Assembly: GCA_045647785.1 (NCBI GenBank)
Contig: JAZRMU010000049.1
Coordinates: forward strand, 1-33,955
Direction: 5' to 3'
Origin: SIG565 sp045647785
Lineage (GTDB): Bacteria > Bacillota > Clostridia > Oscillospirales > Acutalibacteraceae
Length of the DNA stretch: 33,955 bases
The position numbers and the translations under genes are program-made. Shown one piece after another: positions 7,770-16,489 of the stretch. Below the pieces are notes generated by a model that saw nothing but the letters and a program-made list of their open reading frames with translations, searched no databases and was not told the DNA's origin. Numbering within the stretch: the first letter of the stretch is position 1; each line of letters opens with the position of its first letter.

Positions 7770-9089
7770 ATGCAAAGACTTCCACTCCTCAAAATTAAAA
7801 GTATTTGCTCTTGTATATTTTTTTCAATACTTGCCGGTTTATTCTCTGCATTAATTATCACAGCTTTTAAAATTGCTGCAGAAAAAATCATTCATTTATC
7901 TGCAGGAATCTATAACCTTGTACGAGAGAATCCAATATGGTTACCATTACTCTTAAGTTTAGCAGGCATTATCGGTTTTTTTGCAAGTTTTATAGTATCA
8001 AAATTCGAGAGCTGCCGCGGTGGCGGTATTCCAACTTCGGTGGCTGCAATTCGTGGGTTGTTTAGTTTTAGATGGTTATCAAGTGTAATTATACTGCCTT
8101 TCTCCGCGCTTATTACCTTTTTTGTTGGAGTACCTCTTGGCACAGAAGGTCCTTGCGTACAAATGGGAACGGCTATAGGATACGGGGTTGTAAAAAGCAT
8201 TGCTCCAAAAATGCAATCAGAATGGCGCAGATATATTATGTCCGGTGGAGCCTCCGCCGGGTTTTCAATCGCTACCGCCTCCCCTATCAGCGCCATATTT
8301 TTCTCCTTTGAAGAGCTTAATAAAGGATTTTCCCCACTCCTCGCAATAAGCACAGTTTCTTCCGTTTTATCCGCTCAATTAACAGCTCGACTGCTAATGT
8401 TAATAGGTATATCAACCGACAGACTTTTCGTGTTGCCGGAAATTGAGGCGCTTCCTTTTAGACTGCTTTTTTTACCGCTGATATTAGGTATTGTCTGCGG
8501 ATTAATTTCAATATTTTTCACTAAATTTTATCATTTGGTAAATAAATTGGTTAAAAAAATATGTAAACTTATTTCTGTTAAAATTATCTTTCTAATTATT
8601 TTTGTAAACGCTTCGTTATCGGGTTTCTTACTCCCCGACTTGCTTGGAACCGGACATTCTCTAACTGAAAAGCTCCTAAATTCAAATTTGGTGTGGTACA
8701 TACTACTATTAATTTTTGTGGTGCGCTGTAGCTTTACGTTGTTTTCAAATTCCGCGGGTGTTACTGGCGGTATCTTCCTGCCAACTATTGTTTTTGGTGC
8801 AATAATCGGTTCGCTTTTTGCCAAAGCTATGATTTCAATGGGTATAATTCCTGCAAACTATTATATGTTGATTGTTGTTCTGGGAATAGTCGCCTTTTTA
8901 GGTGCAACATCACGCATTCCCATAACCGCATGCATATTCGCAATTGAAGCATTAAGCTGCTCTCAAAACATTATTTCTATAGTAATAGCGGTAGCAGCCG
9001 CATATAGCATCATAAAGCTTTCAAAGCTCGAAGATTTTACAGATACTGTCATAAATTCTAAATTACAGTCAATCCACAATAATACTTAA
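7770..9089 (+). CDS. ClC-family chloride channel/antiporter
   Basis: 439-residue polytopic membrane protein with about ten or more hydrophobic segments. The ClC selectivity-filter motifs appear in order: GGGIPTS (in place of GSGIP), GTEGPCVQMG (GxEGP with the gating glutamate kept) and GGIFLP (GxFxP). Retention of the gating Glu is compatible with a Cl-/H+ exchanger. A late helix holds a Tyr (AAAYSI) that could be the inner-gate Tyr. There is no C-terminal CBS or TrkA domain, so it is the short form. GTAGGAT precedes the ATG. It lies directly behind the tRNA-Pro terminator and before a strong terminator at 9141-9177, as a single-gene unit. A role in acid or ion homeostasis is inference. Confidence 0.92.
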   Translation: MQRLPLLKIKSICSCIFFSILAGLFSALIITAFKIAAEKIIHLSAGIYNLVRENPIWLPLLLSLAGIIGFFASFIVSKFESCRGGGIPTSVAAIRGLFSFRWLSSVIILPFSALITFFVGVPLGTEGPCVQMGTAIGYGVVKSIAPKMQSEWRRYIMSGGASAGFSIATASPISAIFFSFEELNKGFSPLLAISTVSSVLSAQLTARLLMLIGISTDRLFVLPEIEALPFRLLFLPLILGIVCGLISIFFTKFYHLVNKLVKKICKLISVKIIFLIIFVNASLSGFLLPDLLGTGHSLTEKLLNSNLVWYILLLIFVVRCSFTLFSNSAGVTGGIFLPTIVFGAIIGSLFAKAMISMGIIPANYYMLIVVLGIVAFLGATSRIPITACIFAIEALSCSQNIISIVIAVAAAYSIIKLSKLEDFTDTVINSKLQSIHNNT

Positions 9090-9140
9090 ACCAAAGCAGA
9101 GTAATTGATTAATTATATGCAACAAGAAATTTTTTCTTAA

Positions 9141-9177
9141 AATTAAAGCGGTGCTTTTAATAAGCACCGCTTTAATT
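9141..9177. terminator. Strong bidirectional terminator between clc and spoVM
   Basis: A perfect 16-bp inverted repeat (9141-9156 with 9162-9177) with a 5-base loop. It is GC-rich in the middle and AT-rich at both ends, so it can act in both directions. Its right arm overlaps the spoVM stop codon. Confidence 0.9.
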
Positions 9178-9262
9178 AATTAATGTTTTCTTTTTTAATA
9201 CCAAAAAATAGCCTTAAAATACACGCTAAAAGTTTAGGACTTTTAATAGTTACAACTTTCAT
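9176..9262 (-). CDS. spoVM: Stage V sporulation protein M (SpoVM)
   Basis: 28-codon gene starting MKVVTIKSPKLLACILRLFF and ending in GIKKENIN. It aligns with Bacillus SpoVM, which begins MKFYTIKLPKFL: the MK..TIK.PK...I.R core is shared, and Pro9, needed for correct membrane targeting, is kept. SpoVM is an amphipathic helix that senses the positive curvature of the forespore and anchors SpoIVA at the start of coat assembly. The ATG follows a strong GGAGG. It lies just downstream of a 51-codon gene and beyond rsgA, the same neighbourhood as in Bacillus. Expression by a mother-cell sigma factor is expected, but no clear SigE promoter can be read. Confidence 0.87.
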   Translation of the reverse strand: MKVVTIKSPKLLACILRLFFGIKKENIN

Positions 9263-9276
9263 AATTACCTCCGCTA

Positions 9277-9432
9277 TTATTTAGCACCGGCACATCCAAG
9301 TATAATAATTGCAGCTGCCAATACTCCAATTAATAACTTCGGCGGACAATAGCACGCTAGAAGTAATCCTACAGCAAAAGCCGAAAGTAATATGTATTTT
9401 CTTTTAGGGTCGCAATTTCTCCGTCTACGCAT
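9277..9432 (-). CDS. Small cysteine-containing membrane protein upstream of spoVM, function unknown
   Basis: 51-codon gene with ATG at 9432 behind a strong GGAGGTG. The product starts with a basic stretch, MRRRRNCDPKRK. Then come two hydrophobic segments (about residues 13-28 and 33-49), separated by CYCPPK, with a terminal GCAGAK. It has four Cys residues (7, 27, 29, 47). The basic N-terminus and hydrophobic core predict a small inner-membrane protein with the N-terminus in the cytoplasm. It stops 14 bp before the spoVM ATG, within the spoVM ribosome-binding region, so the two are probably co-transcribed. I do not recognise the family. A sporulation role is inferred only from this pairing. 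Confidence 0.75.
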   Translation of the reverse strand: MRRRRNCDPKRKYILLSAFAVGLLLACYCPPKLLIGVLAAAIIILGCAGAK

Positions 9433-9613
9433 AAGGCACCTCCGTACAATGCAATCCGTGGAAATGTCGGATTATTACATTATATACCGAGTTGACTTTT
9501 TGGTTACATATATAATTCTTTTTTTTTAAAATTGAGTTATCTAGCAACAAACTTTACATCAAAATCTGCAGAATGAATAAATCATTAAAATCTTTAAAAA
9601 TAAAAATTCCGGC

Positions 9614-10504
9614 TTATCTAGAGGAGTTTTTTTCAATCTCCCACTTTTTAAGCTCCTTAAGCTCGCTATGAAGCGTTCTGTAGCTCTCAATTCGAGTTGG
9701 CATAATTTTACCGTCAATAACTGCCTGATTTACTGCGCAACCTTTTTCGCCTGTGTGGGAACAGCATGTGAATTTACAATTCGGAATATACTGCTCAAAT
9801 TCTTTAAAATAAAATTGCAGATTTTCTTTAAATGCGTAATCGTTTTTAATCGCTTCAATTTCCGAAAAACCCGGTGTATCCGCAACAAATCCGCCCGACG
9901 GGATAGCATAAATCTCCGTGTGGCGTGTTGTGTGGCGACCGCGGCCCAGTTTTTCACTAACATCTCCCGTTTTAATTACATTTTCTAAAAACTGATTTAG
10001 CAGACTGGATTTGCCAACGCCTGAATTTCCCGTTAATACTGAAATACAGCCGCAAAATTCTTTTTGTAGCTCGGTAATTCCTATACCGTTCAGTGCAGAA
10101 GCAACTATGGTTTTATAGCCGGCACTTGTGTAACACCGAATATATTCCGAAAAATCCCCCAAATCTGATTTATTAAAAACAAGAATAGGCTCAATACCCT
10201 TATATTCGCAAATTGCTATAAGAGTATCAATTATATAATTATTGGGTTTTGGTGTTGAAAATGAAGAAACGATAAAAAGCTTATCTACATTGGCTACGGG
10301 CGGGCGCACAAGGAAGTTGCGTCGTGGTAAAACCTCCTCGAGCACACCCGTATTATCGTTATTAACAGATATAACAACATTGTCGCCAACAAGCGGATTA
10401 ATAGCATTTTTTCGCATAGCGCCGCGTGCGCGGCAAGTAATTATTCCACTTTCGGTTTTTACATAATAAAAACCCGAAAGCATTTTTATAATTATGCCTT
10501 GCAT
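9614..10504 (-). CDS. rsgA: Ribosome small-subunit-dependent GTPase A (RsgA)
   Basis: 296-residue circularly permuted GTPase that checks late 30S maturation near the decoding centre. The order is an N-terminal OB-fold, NKSD (G4), then TGNSGVGKSSLLNQ (G1), DTPGFSE (G3) and a C-terminal zinc region with Cys residues in NCKFTCCSHTGEKGCAV. This is the permuted order typical of the family. Its ATG shares one base with the prkC stop (TAATG), so the two are translationally coupled. It is the last gene of the long yicC-rsgA run. rpe and thiN, which follow it in Bacillus, are absent. Confidence 0.97.
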   Translation of the reverse strand: MQGIIIKMLSGFYYVKTESGIITCRARGAMRKNAINPLVGDNVVISVNNDNTGVLEEVLPRRNFLVRPPVANVDKLFIVSSFSTPKPNNYIIDTLIAICEYKGIEPILVFNKSDLGDFSEYIRCYTSAGYKTIVASALNGIGITELQKEFCGCISVLTGNSGVGKSSLLNQFLENVIKTGDVSEKLGRGRHTTRHTEIYAIPSGGFVADTPGFSEIEAIKNDYAFKENLQFYFKEFEQYIPNCKFTCCSHTGEKGCAVNQAVIDGKIMPTRIESYRTLHSELKELKKWEIEKNSSR

Positions 10505-12459
10505 TATTCACCTACAGGCGGAGTAGTCGGTACAGTTACCGAATAAGTCTTGAGAACAGTAAACTTGCCGGTTGTTAAATCTATTTCAATGTCGCTATAA
10601 GGAGTATATTCCTCATAATTTGCATTTTTGATTTTAACCTGGGCTACGACCTTATTGTTTTCAGACGAAATCTCTGTGAATTTGTAGGTCTTCTCGGTTG
10701 CTTCTATTCCAGTCTTTTCTTTAAACATTTTCTCGCCTATCCAAAGAGATACAGCGGTTGTGCCTTCAGGAATCTCAACAGTAATATCAGTAGCCTTTTT
10801 GCCCGAACTCACAAAAATGTTAATAGCAGTTCCTTTGCCGGCTTGTTTAACCTTACTGGGATCAGGATCGGTAGAATCAACAACGCCTTTGCGGTATTTA
10901 GAATTATGCACTTCTTTTACTTCGCCAACAACAAAGCCCGCATCAACAATATTTTTCTTTGCCTGTTCTAAATCTCTACCAACAATATCGGTGGGAACAT
11001 TAATATAGGTAATAGGAGGACCATCACTAATGAAAACGGTTACCTCGGTGCCAACGGCTACCTTATCGCCAATAGCTGGGTTAGTTTTTGCAACAAGGTC
11101 CTTCTCAATCTTTTCATCAGGAATACGCTCAATCTTAACGGTAAAGCCTTCAGCCTTTAATTTATTTATCGCATAGGTTTCGGTCATCCCGTAAACATCA
11201 GGTATATTCACGGTTTTCGCACCCGCGCTTACAAACAATGTGATAGTAGCACCCTTTTTAAGGTTTCGGTCTACCGGCTGCGACTGCTGGAACACGGTAC
11301 CAGCAGGATATTCAGAATTATATTGCGGAGTAAAGGTGATGACAAAATTTTCAGTATACTCCGCATTTTCCATAATCTCCGTTTCGGTCTTACCCAGGAA
11401 ATTTGGACATTTAATCTCTGAACCTGTGCTACCCGTAATTTTTGGGAAAAAGATTATTGCGAGCGCAATAATTGCAACAACAAGAGTAACAGCAACACCC
11501 GCAAGAATGGGTATTATAGGAGCTTTTTCTTCGGTTTGCTCTTCTATTTTTTCCTCTTCGTTAATTTCATCGGTAGAAATGAATTTAGTAGGCGAATTAT
11601 CAACAAAATAGGTGTACTCAAATGTGATTGCGGGGTCTTTCTTAAATTTTTCAAGGTCGCAAAGCATCTCAGAGGAAGATTTATAACGGCTAACAGTATC
11701 CTTTTGCATTGCGTGAATTACAATTTGTTCGAGGCCTTGCGGAATTGAACCATTTATTTCACTAAGCGGCTTTGGCTCACGCTGCAGCTGCATTATCGCA
11801 ACTGATACAGCACTTTCCGCCTCAAAAGGAAGCTGACCTGTAAGCATTTCATACATCATAACACCTACAGAATAGATATCAGCTTTTTCGTCAGTAATAT
11901 CACCTCTAGCCTGTTCAGGGCTTATATAGTGAACAGAGCCAATTGCTTTATCTGTAATAGTTTTTTGCTCACTGCGGGCAAAACGCGCAATGCCGAAATC
12001 TGTAACCTTAATCGAATTATCCGGCAAAACAATGATATTTTGCGGTTTTACATCACGATGCACAATACCCCTGTCGTGCGCATGCTGAAGTCCGCGAAGA
12101 ATCTGCAAAGTAAAATGCACAGCATCCTTCCAGGAAAGACTTCCCTCGCGCTCAATATACTCCTTTAAAGTAATACCGTCAATATATTCCATTACAATAT
12201 ACTGAATAATATCTCCAAAGCTTACATCATAAATTTTTACAATATTTTGATGAGAAAGCAACGAAATTGCCTTTGATTCGTTCTTAAAACGGCGTAAAAA
12301 CTCCTCGTTTTTAGCATATTCCTGCTTTAAAATTTTAACAGCAACCGTCTTATTCTCTAAATTATCGTATGCCTTATAAACAACAGCCATACCGCCAACG
12401 CCTAAAATTTCGTGAATTTCATAGCGGCCATCTAATCTTTTTCCAACAAACTTATCCAT
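10504..12459 (-). CDS. prkC: PASTA-domain Ser/Thr protein kinase PrkC
   Basis: About 651 residues. The cytoplasmic Hanks-type kinase has Gly-loop GVGGMAVVYKA, Lys42 in VAVKILK, catalytic HRDVKPQN (Asp136), DFG at 154-156 and SPEQARG. An acidic juxtamembrane stretch comes next, with a single TM at about 315-338. Three extracellular PASTA repeats follow (about 346-413, 415-483, 487-558), and then a C-terminal beta-rich domain of about 90 residues. PASTA repeats bind muropeptides; in Bacillus PrkC controls germination and wall homeostasis. The start at ATG 12459 is preferred, with AAGGA upstream giving MDKFVGKRLDGRYE; a longer in-frame GTG at 12492 lacks a ribosome binding site. It is co-encoded with its phosphatase prpC and with rsgA. 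Confidence 0.97.
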   Translation of the reverse strand: MDKFVGKRLDGRYEIHEILGVGGMAVVYKAYDNLENKTVAVKILKQEYAKNEEFLRRFKNESKAISLLSHQNIVKIYDVSFGDIIQYIVMEYIDGITLKEYIEREGSLSWKDAVHFTLQILRGLQHAHDRGIVHRDVKPQNIIVLPDNSIKVTDFGIARFARSEQKTITDKAIGSVHYISPEQARGDITDEKADIYSVGVMMYEMLTGQLPFEAESAVSVAIMQLQREPKPLSEINGSIPQGLEQIVIHAMQKDTVSRYKSSSEMLCDLEKFKKDPAITFEYTYFVDNSPTKFISTDEINEEEKIEEQTEEKAPIIPILAGVAVTLVVAIIALAIIFFPKITGSTGSEIKCPNFLGKTETEIMENAEYTENFVITFTPQYNSEYPAGTVFQQSQPVDRNLKKGATITLFVSAGAKTVNIPDVYGMTETYAINKLKAEGFTVKIERIPDEKIEKDLVAKTNPAIGDKVAVGTEVTVFISDGPPITYINVPTDIVGRDLEQAKKNIVDAGFVVGEVKEVHNSKYRKGVVDSTDPDPSKVKQAGKGTAINIFVSSGKKATDITVEIPEGTTAVSLWIGEKMFKEKTGIEATEKTYKFTEISSENNKVVAQVKIKNANYEEYTPYSDIEIDLTTGKFTVLKTYSVTVPTTPPVGE

Positions 12460-12498
12460 AAAACACCAATCCTTTTCTATAGAAAGTATCACTAACAG

Positions 12499-13227
12499 TT
12501 AATTTATAGAAATCGCAGAAACGGTAACATTATCACCGCTATCGCGTTCATTAGCAAGGTTAACAAGATATTCCGGTATCAGTTCAATAGACTTTACGTT
12601 GACGGTCGCAAAAATTTCATCAGCTTGGACAACATTTGAAACACCGTCAGTACAAAGAATCACTACTCCGTTTGATACCTCAATTTCATTAAAATCTATC
12701 TCCACCACAGGCTGCGTTCCAATAGCACGCGTTATAACATTACGCTTAGGATGGAACCTTGCCTCTTCGGCGGTTAAATGACCTTTTTCTATTAGCGTTT
12801 GAACAATTGAATGGTCCCGCGTAAGCTGCGCAACTTCATTTTCGGTTATAAGATATGCGCGGCTATCCCCTACATGGGCCAAATAAATAACATTACCGAC
12901 AATTAACACTACAACTGCTGTCGTACCCATTCCGCTCAATTCCGAATTTTTAGAAGCCTGTTCAAAAATTTCAGCATTAGCAGTCTCAATAGCGCTAATT
13001 AGTAAATTTTTTGCAGTTGCGGATTTAATATCCGGAGAAAATGAGCGTTTAATATAATCAGTAATTGAATTCACTGCTAATTCGCTTGCGATATTACCTG
13101 CATTCGCTCCGCCCATACCATCGCAAACAACCGAAAGAACCGCATTTTGAGAAAGAACAGTATTAAGAAATGCGTCTTGATTATTATTTCTCATAGTTCC
13201 GATATCGGTAGCACCATATATTTTCAT
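12499..13227 (-). CDS. prpC: PP2C-family Ser/Thr protein phosphatase PrpC (Stp)
   Basis: 242-residue PPM/PP2C phosphatase that reverses PrkC phosphorylation in the cytosol. The motifs run in order: TDIGTMRNNNQDAF (metal Asp), VCDGMGGANAG, GMGTTAVV, HVGDSRAYL, RDHS, ITRAIG, LCTDGVSN and the closing DNVTV. All metal-binding Asp residues are present. ATG 13227 follows GGAGGGTG and abuts the rlmN stop with no spacer, so it is probably translationally coupled. The kinase gene follows about 40 bp later. Confidence 0.97.
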   Translation of the reverse strand: MKIYGATDIGTMRNNNQDAFLNTVLSQNAVLSVVCDGMGGANAGNIASELAVNSITDYIKRSFSPDIKSATAKNLLISAIETANAEIFEQASKNSELSGMGTTAVVVLIVGNVIYLAHVGDSRAYLITENEVAQLTRDHSIVQTLIEKGHLTAEEARFHPKRNVITRAIGTQPVVEIDFNEIEVSNGVVILCTDGVSNVVQADEIFATVNVKSIELIPEYLVNLANERDSGDNVTVSAISIN

Positions 13228-14268
13228 TCAAACACCCTCCTTTTCGGTAGATTTTTTTCGAAGCTGCCCGCAAGATGCGTTAATATCGGCACCAAGCGTG
13301 CGGCGAATTGTGGCTGTAATACCTTTAGAATTTATATAATCGGCAAATTTCTTTACCGAATTAATATCAGTTTTTTTAAAATCGTTTTCCTGAACGGGAT
13401 TAGCCGGGATTAAATTTATATGGCTCATAATCCCTTTGAGCTTTATAACCAACTCGTTTGCACATTCAAGCGAATCATTGACACCGCTTATCATAGCGTA
13501 CTCAAATGAAATTCTGCGACCTGTAACAGCTTGATAGTCTTTACAAGCCTTCAGTAGTTCATCAACATTCCAACGATTGTTAACCTTCATAATACTGCTT
13601 CTGATTTCGTCGTTAGGAGCATGCAATGAAACAGAAAGTGTAATAGGCAAATTCAACTCTGACAGTTTTTTAATACCTGTAACAACACCTGAAGTTGAAA
13701 GAGAAATATGTCGAAGGCCTATATTTAGACCGTTTTCGTCGGAAACCAGATGCAAAAACTTAAAGGAATTATCAAAATTATCTAGCGGTTCGCCCATTCC
13801 CATCATAACAACATTAGAGATTCGAACGTTATTATCCTTGCCCGCCATAATTACCTGTGATAACATTTCAGAGGCGGTAAGATTTCTGGTCAAACCACCA
13901 AGACCGGATGCGCAGAAGCTGCAACCCATTCTGCAACCTACTTGAGTGGAAATACAAACTGTATAACCATGTTTATATTGCATAAACACCGATTCTATAT
14001 ATTCTCCGTCAAATAGTTTATATAAATATTTAACCGTTCCGTCAATTTTAGAAACAAGTCGCTTTTCGATTTGTACTGTCGCAATATAACAATCTTCCTC
14101 GAGCTTCAAGCGAAGACTTTTTGGAATATTAGTCATTTCATCAAAGCTTTGAACCCCGCTATGCAACCAACTGAAAATTTGTTTTGCTCGGTATGAAGCC
14201 TCGCCTATTGTTTTCAGATAGTCAGCTATCTCGGTAATGTTCATCGACATAATATCAATTTTAGGCAA
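13228..14268 (-). CDS. rlmN: Dual-specificity 23S rRNA/tRNA (adenine-C2)-methyltransferase RlmN
   Basis: 346-residue radical-SAM enzyme that methylates C2 of A2503 in 23S rRNA and A37 in some tRNAs. The Cys triad that holds the 4Fe-4S cluster is in GCRMGCSFCASG. The C-terminal Cys that forms the methylated or covalent intermediate lies in NASCGQL. MMGMGEPLDNFD is the SAM-side GGE-like motif. Length and motif order are standard, and A2503 methylation is not the antibiotic-resistance Cfr type as far as motifs show. The gene sits between rsmB and prpC, the conserved Firmicutes order. Confidence 0.96.
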   Translation of the reverse strand: MPKIDIMSMNITEIADYLKTIGEASYRAKQIFSWLHSGVQSFDEMTNIPKSLRLKLEEDCYIATVQIEKRLVSKIDGTVKYLYKLFDGEYIESVFMQYKHGYTVCISTQVGCRMGCSFCASGLGGLTRNLTASEMLSQVIMAGKDNNVRISNVVMMGMGEPLDNFDNSFKFLHLVSDENGLNIGLRHISLSTSGVVTGIKKLSELNLPITLSVSLHAPNDEIRSSIMKVNNRWNVDELLKACKDYQAVTGRRISFEYAMISGVNDSLECANELVIKLKGIMSHINLIPANPVQENDFKKTDINSVKKFADYINSKGITATIRRTLGADINASCGQLRKKSTEKEGV

Positions 14269-14279
14269 ATAATCACCTC

Positions 14280-15545
14280 TTATTTTTTAACTAGTAAAGC
14301 AGTAAAAAATCCATCTCCCAAATCGTTTTGCGGGAAGTAAGTTTTGCTGTTGCCTAGACGGAATGATGGATTTGTAGCTAAAAATCTTTCAATAATTCTT
14401 TCATTCTCATTTTTTCGCAGAGTACAAGTCGAATAGACAATTCTGCCGCCCGATTTCACATATTTTGAGGCATTTTGAAGTATAGATAATTGAATATCCT
14501 CAAGCGAAGTAAAGTCGGTTACTTGTTTATACTTAATATCAGGCTTACGACGAATAATACCAAGTCCCGAACAAGGAACGTCGCAAAGCACTGCATCAAA
14601 CACACCAAAACTTTCGTTAAAGACCGTGGCATCCTGACAGGTTGGTTTTATGATGTCTAATCCCAACCTTTTTGCGCCGTCTGCTATAAGCCTCGTGCGA
14701 TGTGCATGAATATCACACGAAATAATTTCACCTTTATTTTGCATCAGAATCGCCAAGGAAAAGCTTTTTCCACCGGGAGCGGCACACATATCAAGAACTC
14801 GCTCGTTCGGTTTAACTGATAAAACTTCAGCGCAATTTTGTGAACTTAAATCTTGCACAAAAAAAGCACCATCATGGAACAAATCGTTTTCTCTAATAAC
14901 AGAGCCCTTCACGATTACTGCATTATTACTTTGGATTTCACACTCGTATCCGCTTTTATTTAATATAGATACTAAATCCTCCGCGCTGTTTTTAAGAGTA
15001 TTAACCCTTAAAGTCAGTGGTGCAGGCATTAAAGAGTTTTCTAAAAAAGCAAGAACCGTATTAACATCGTAATCTTCGATTAATTGCTCAACAATCCATT
15101 CAGGGCAAGAGAATCTAACGCTTATAGATTTTACGGAATTATCCGTCGGCAGCACTGTAGGATTTCTCAAAAAATTCCTTAATACTGCATTAACAAATGA
15201 AGCATTAAAGCTTTCTTTAGATTTTTTAATTATTTTCACTGCTTCATTAACCGCAGCGGAAGGCGGTATTTTATCAGTATACATTAGTTGGTAGAGTGCT
15301 ACTCTCAAAACTTCCAGCGTAAATGGCTTAATTTTTTTAATCCCGCTTTTAATTAAACTGCCAAGCACATAGTCAAGCGTAATTTTTCTGTCCAAAACGC
15401 CATAGAAAAGCAAAGTAGCAAGGGCGCGCTCGCTAGCATCCGCCCGACTTTCGGTTAAAATCTCATTTAAGGTTATATTTGAATATGCATTGTCGCAATT
15501 AACGCGCATAAGCGCTGTTACCGCGATTTTTCTAGCATTTGCCAT
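14280..15545 (-). CDS. rsmB: 16S rRNA (cytosine967-C5)-methyltransferase RsmB
   Basis: 421 residues. An N-terminal NusB-like RNA-binding domain (ALMRVNCDNAYSN through VNAVLRNFLRNP) is followed by a Rossmann methyltransferase with SAM loop DMCAAPGGKSF. Two Cys residues serve catalysis and release: DVPCSGLGIIRRKPDIKY and YSTCTL. The protein adds m5C to C967 of 16S rRNA. The size is typical (about 430-450). It lies 15 bp downstream of fmt and 11 bp upstream of rlmN. Confidence 0.96.
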   Translation of the reverse strand: MANARKIAVTALMRVNCDNAYSNITLNEILTESRADASERALATLLFYGVLDRKITLDYVLGSLIKSGIKKIKPFTLEVLRVALYQLMYTDKIPPSAAVNEAVKIIKKSKESFNASFVNAVLRNFLRNPTVLPTDNSVKSISVRFSCPEWIVEQLIEDYDVNTVLAFLENSLMPAPLTLRVNTLKNSAEDLVSILNKSGYECEIQSNNAVIVKGSVIRENDLFHDGAFFVQDLSSQNCAEVLSVKPNERVLDMCAAPGGKSFSLAILMQNKGEIISCDIHAHRTRLIADGAKRLGLDIIKPTCQDATVFNESFGVFDAVLCDVPCSGLGIIRRKPDIKYKQVTDFTSLEDIQLSILQNASKYVKSGGRIVYSTCTLRKNENERIIERFLATNPSFRLGNSKTYFPQNDLGDGFFTALLVKK

Positions 15546-15560
15546 AACCTTAAACCTCCA

Positions 15561-16478
15561 TTAAAATTTAGAACCAATTTCGATTTTATTTCCGCGCAAA
15601 AACTCGGTATCAGTAGTCCTTTTAGAACCCTCGAGTTGAATTTCCGCTAGCCTTACCGAGCCTTCCTTGCAAGCAACAATTAAAGCATTATCGCTTTTAA
15701 GCACCGTCCCTGCTTCGCCTGAAAGTTCGCAAAGCTCGGTTTTATAAACCTTAAGACGCTTTTCACCTAAAAATGTATATGCAGCGGGCCAAGAATAGAA
15801 TCCTCTAACAAGATTGTGAACCTGATTCGCAGTTTTATTAAAATCAATCTTGCCCATTTCTTTTTTAATCATGGGCGCATAGGAAGCATTTATTTCATCC
15901 TGTGGGACACGAATAGCGGTACCGTCCTCAATTTTGCCAAGAGTTGAGCAAAGCAGTTCACCCGCCATAATAGTTAAACGCTCAAAAAGCTCCTCGGCCG
16001 TTTCATTCCCACCAATACAGAGTTCATCCGTTTCGATAATATCGCCGGTATCCATTCCCTCGTCCATATACATTGTAGTAATGCCGGTTTTAGTTTCACC
16101 ACAAACAATAGACCATTGAATAGGAGAAGAACCGCGATATTTAGGTAGTAAGGAAGCGTGGGCATTAATGCAGCCAAACTTTGGTAATTCAAGTATTTCC
16201 TTTGGCAAGAGCTTGCCATAAGCTACAACAACGATGATTTCGGGATTTATCTCTTTTAAAATACGATAAGCCTCCCCGTCTCGCAATGTATCGGGTTGAA
16301 AAACTGGAATATTTTTGCTGACAGCCAATTCCTTCACAGGCGGAGCTGTTAATATCTGCTTTCTGCCAACAGGCTTATCGGGCTTGGTAAAAACCGCCGA
16401 TACCGTATGTCCGGCTTTAATAAGCATTTCAAGGGAATGTGCCGCAATGTCGGGAGTGCCCATAAATACTAAATTCAT
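15561..16478 (-). CDS. fmt: Methionyl-tRNA formyltransferase
   Basis: 305 residues. The enzyme transfers formyl from 10-formyl-THF to Met-tRNAfMet before initiation. The N-terminal Rossmann domain starts with MNLVFMGTPDIAAHSLEML. The catalytic Asn/His motif is NAHASLLPKYRGSSPIQW, followed by MDEGMDTGDI with the catalytic Asp. The C-terminal OB-fold contains the tRNA-contact region around VHNLVRGFYSWPAAYT. It is paired with def, which removes the same formyl group, 11 bp upstream. Confidence 0.97.
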   Translation of the reverse strand: MNLVFMGTPDIAAHSLEMLIKAGHTVSAVFTKPDKPVGRKQILTAPPVKELAVSKNIPVFQPDTLRDGEAYRILKEINPEIIVVVAYGKLLPKEILELPKFGCINAHASLLPKYRGSSPIQWSIVCGETKTGITTMYMDEGMDTGDIIETDELCIGGNETAEELFERLTIMAGELLCSTLGKIEDGTAIRVPQDEINASYAPMIKKEMGKIDFNKTANQVHNLVRGFYSWPAAYTFLGEKRLKVYKTELCELSGEAGTVLKSDNALIVACKEGSVRLAEIQLEGSKRTTDTEFLRGNKIEIGSKF

Positions 16479-16489
16479 ATCTTACCTCA

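Noticed and set aside
7910..8353. Long minus-strand reading frame opposite the ClC gene
   Set aside because: It is a shadow frame of a clearly real membrane protein gene, with no ribosome binding site and no family features.
9433..9613. SigE-dependent promoter for the spoVM pair
   Set aside because: A TATAAT-like block (9479-9484) exists, but no matching -35 for SigA or convincing SigE boxes could be read, so it is not listed as a feature.
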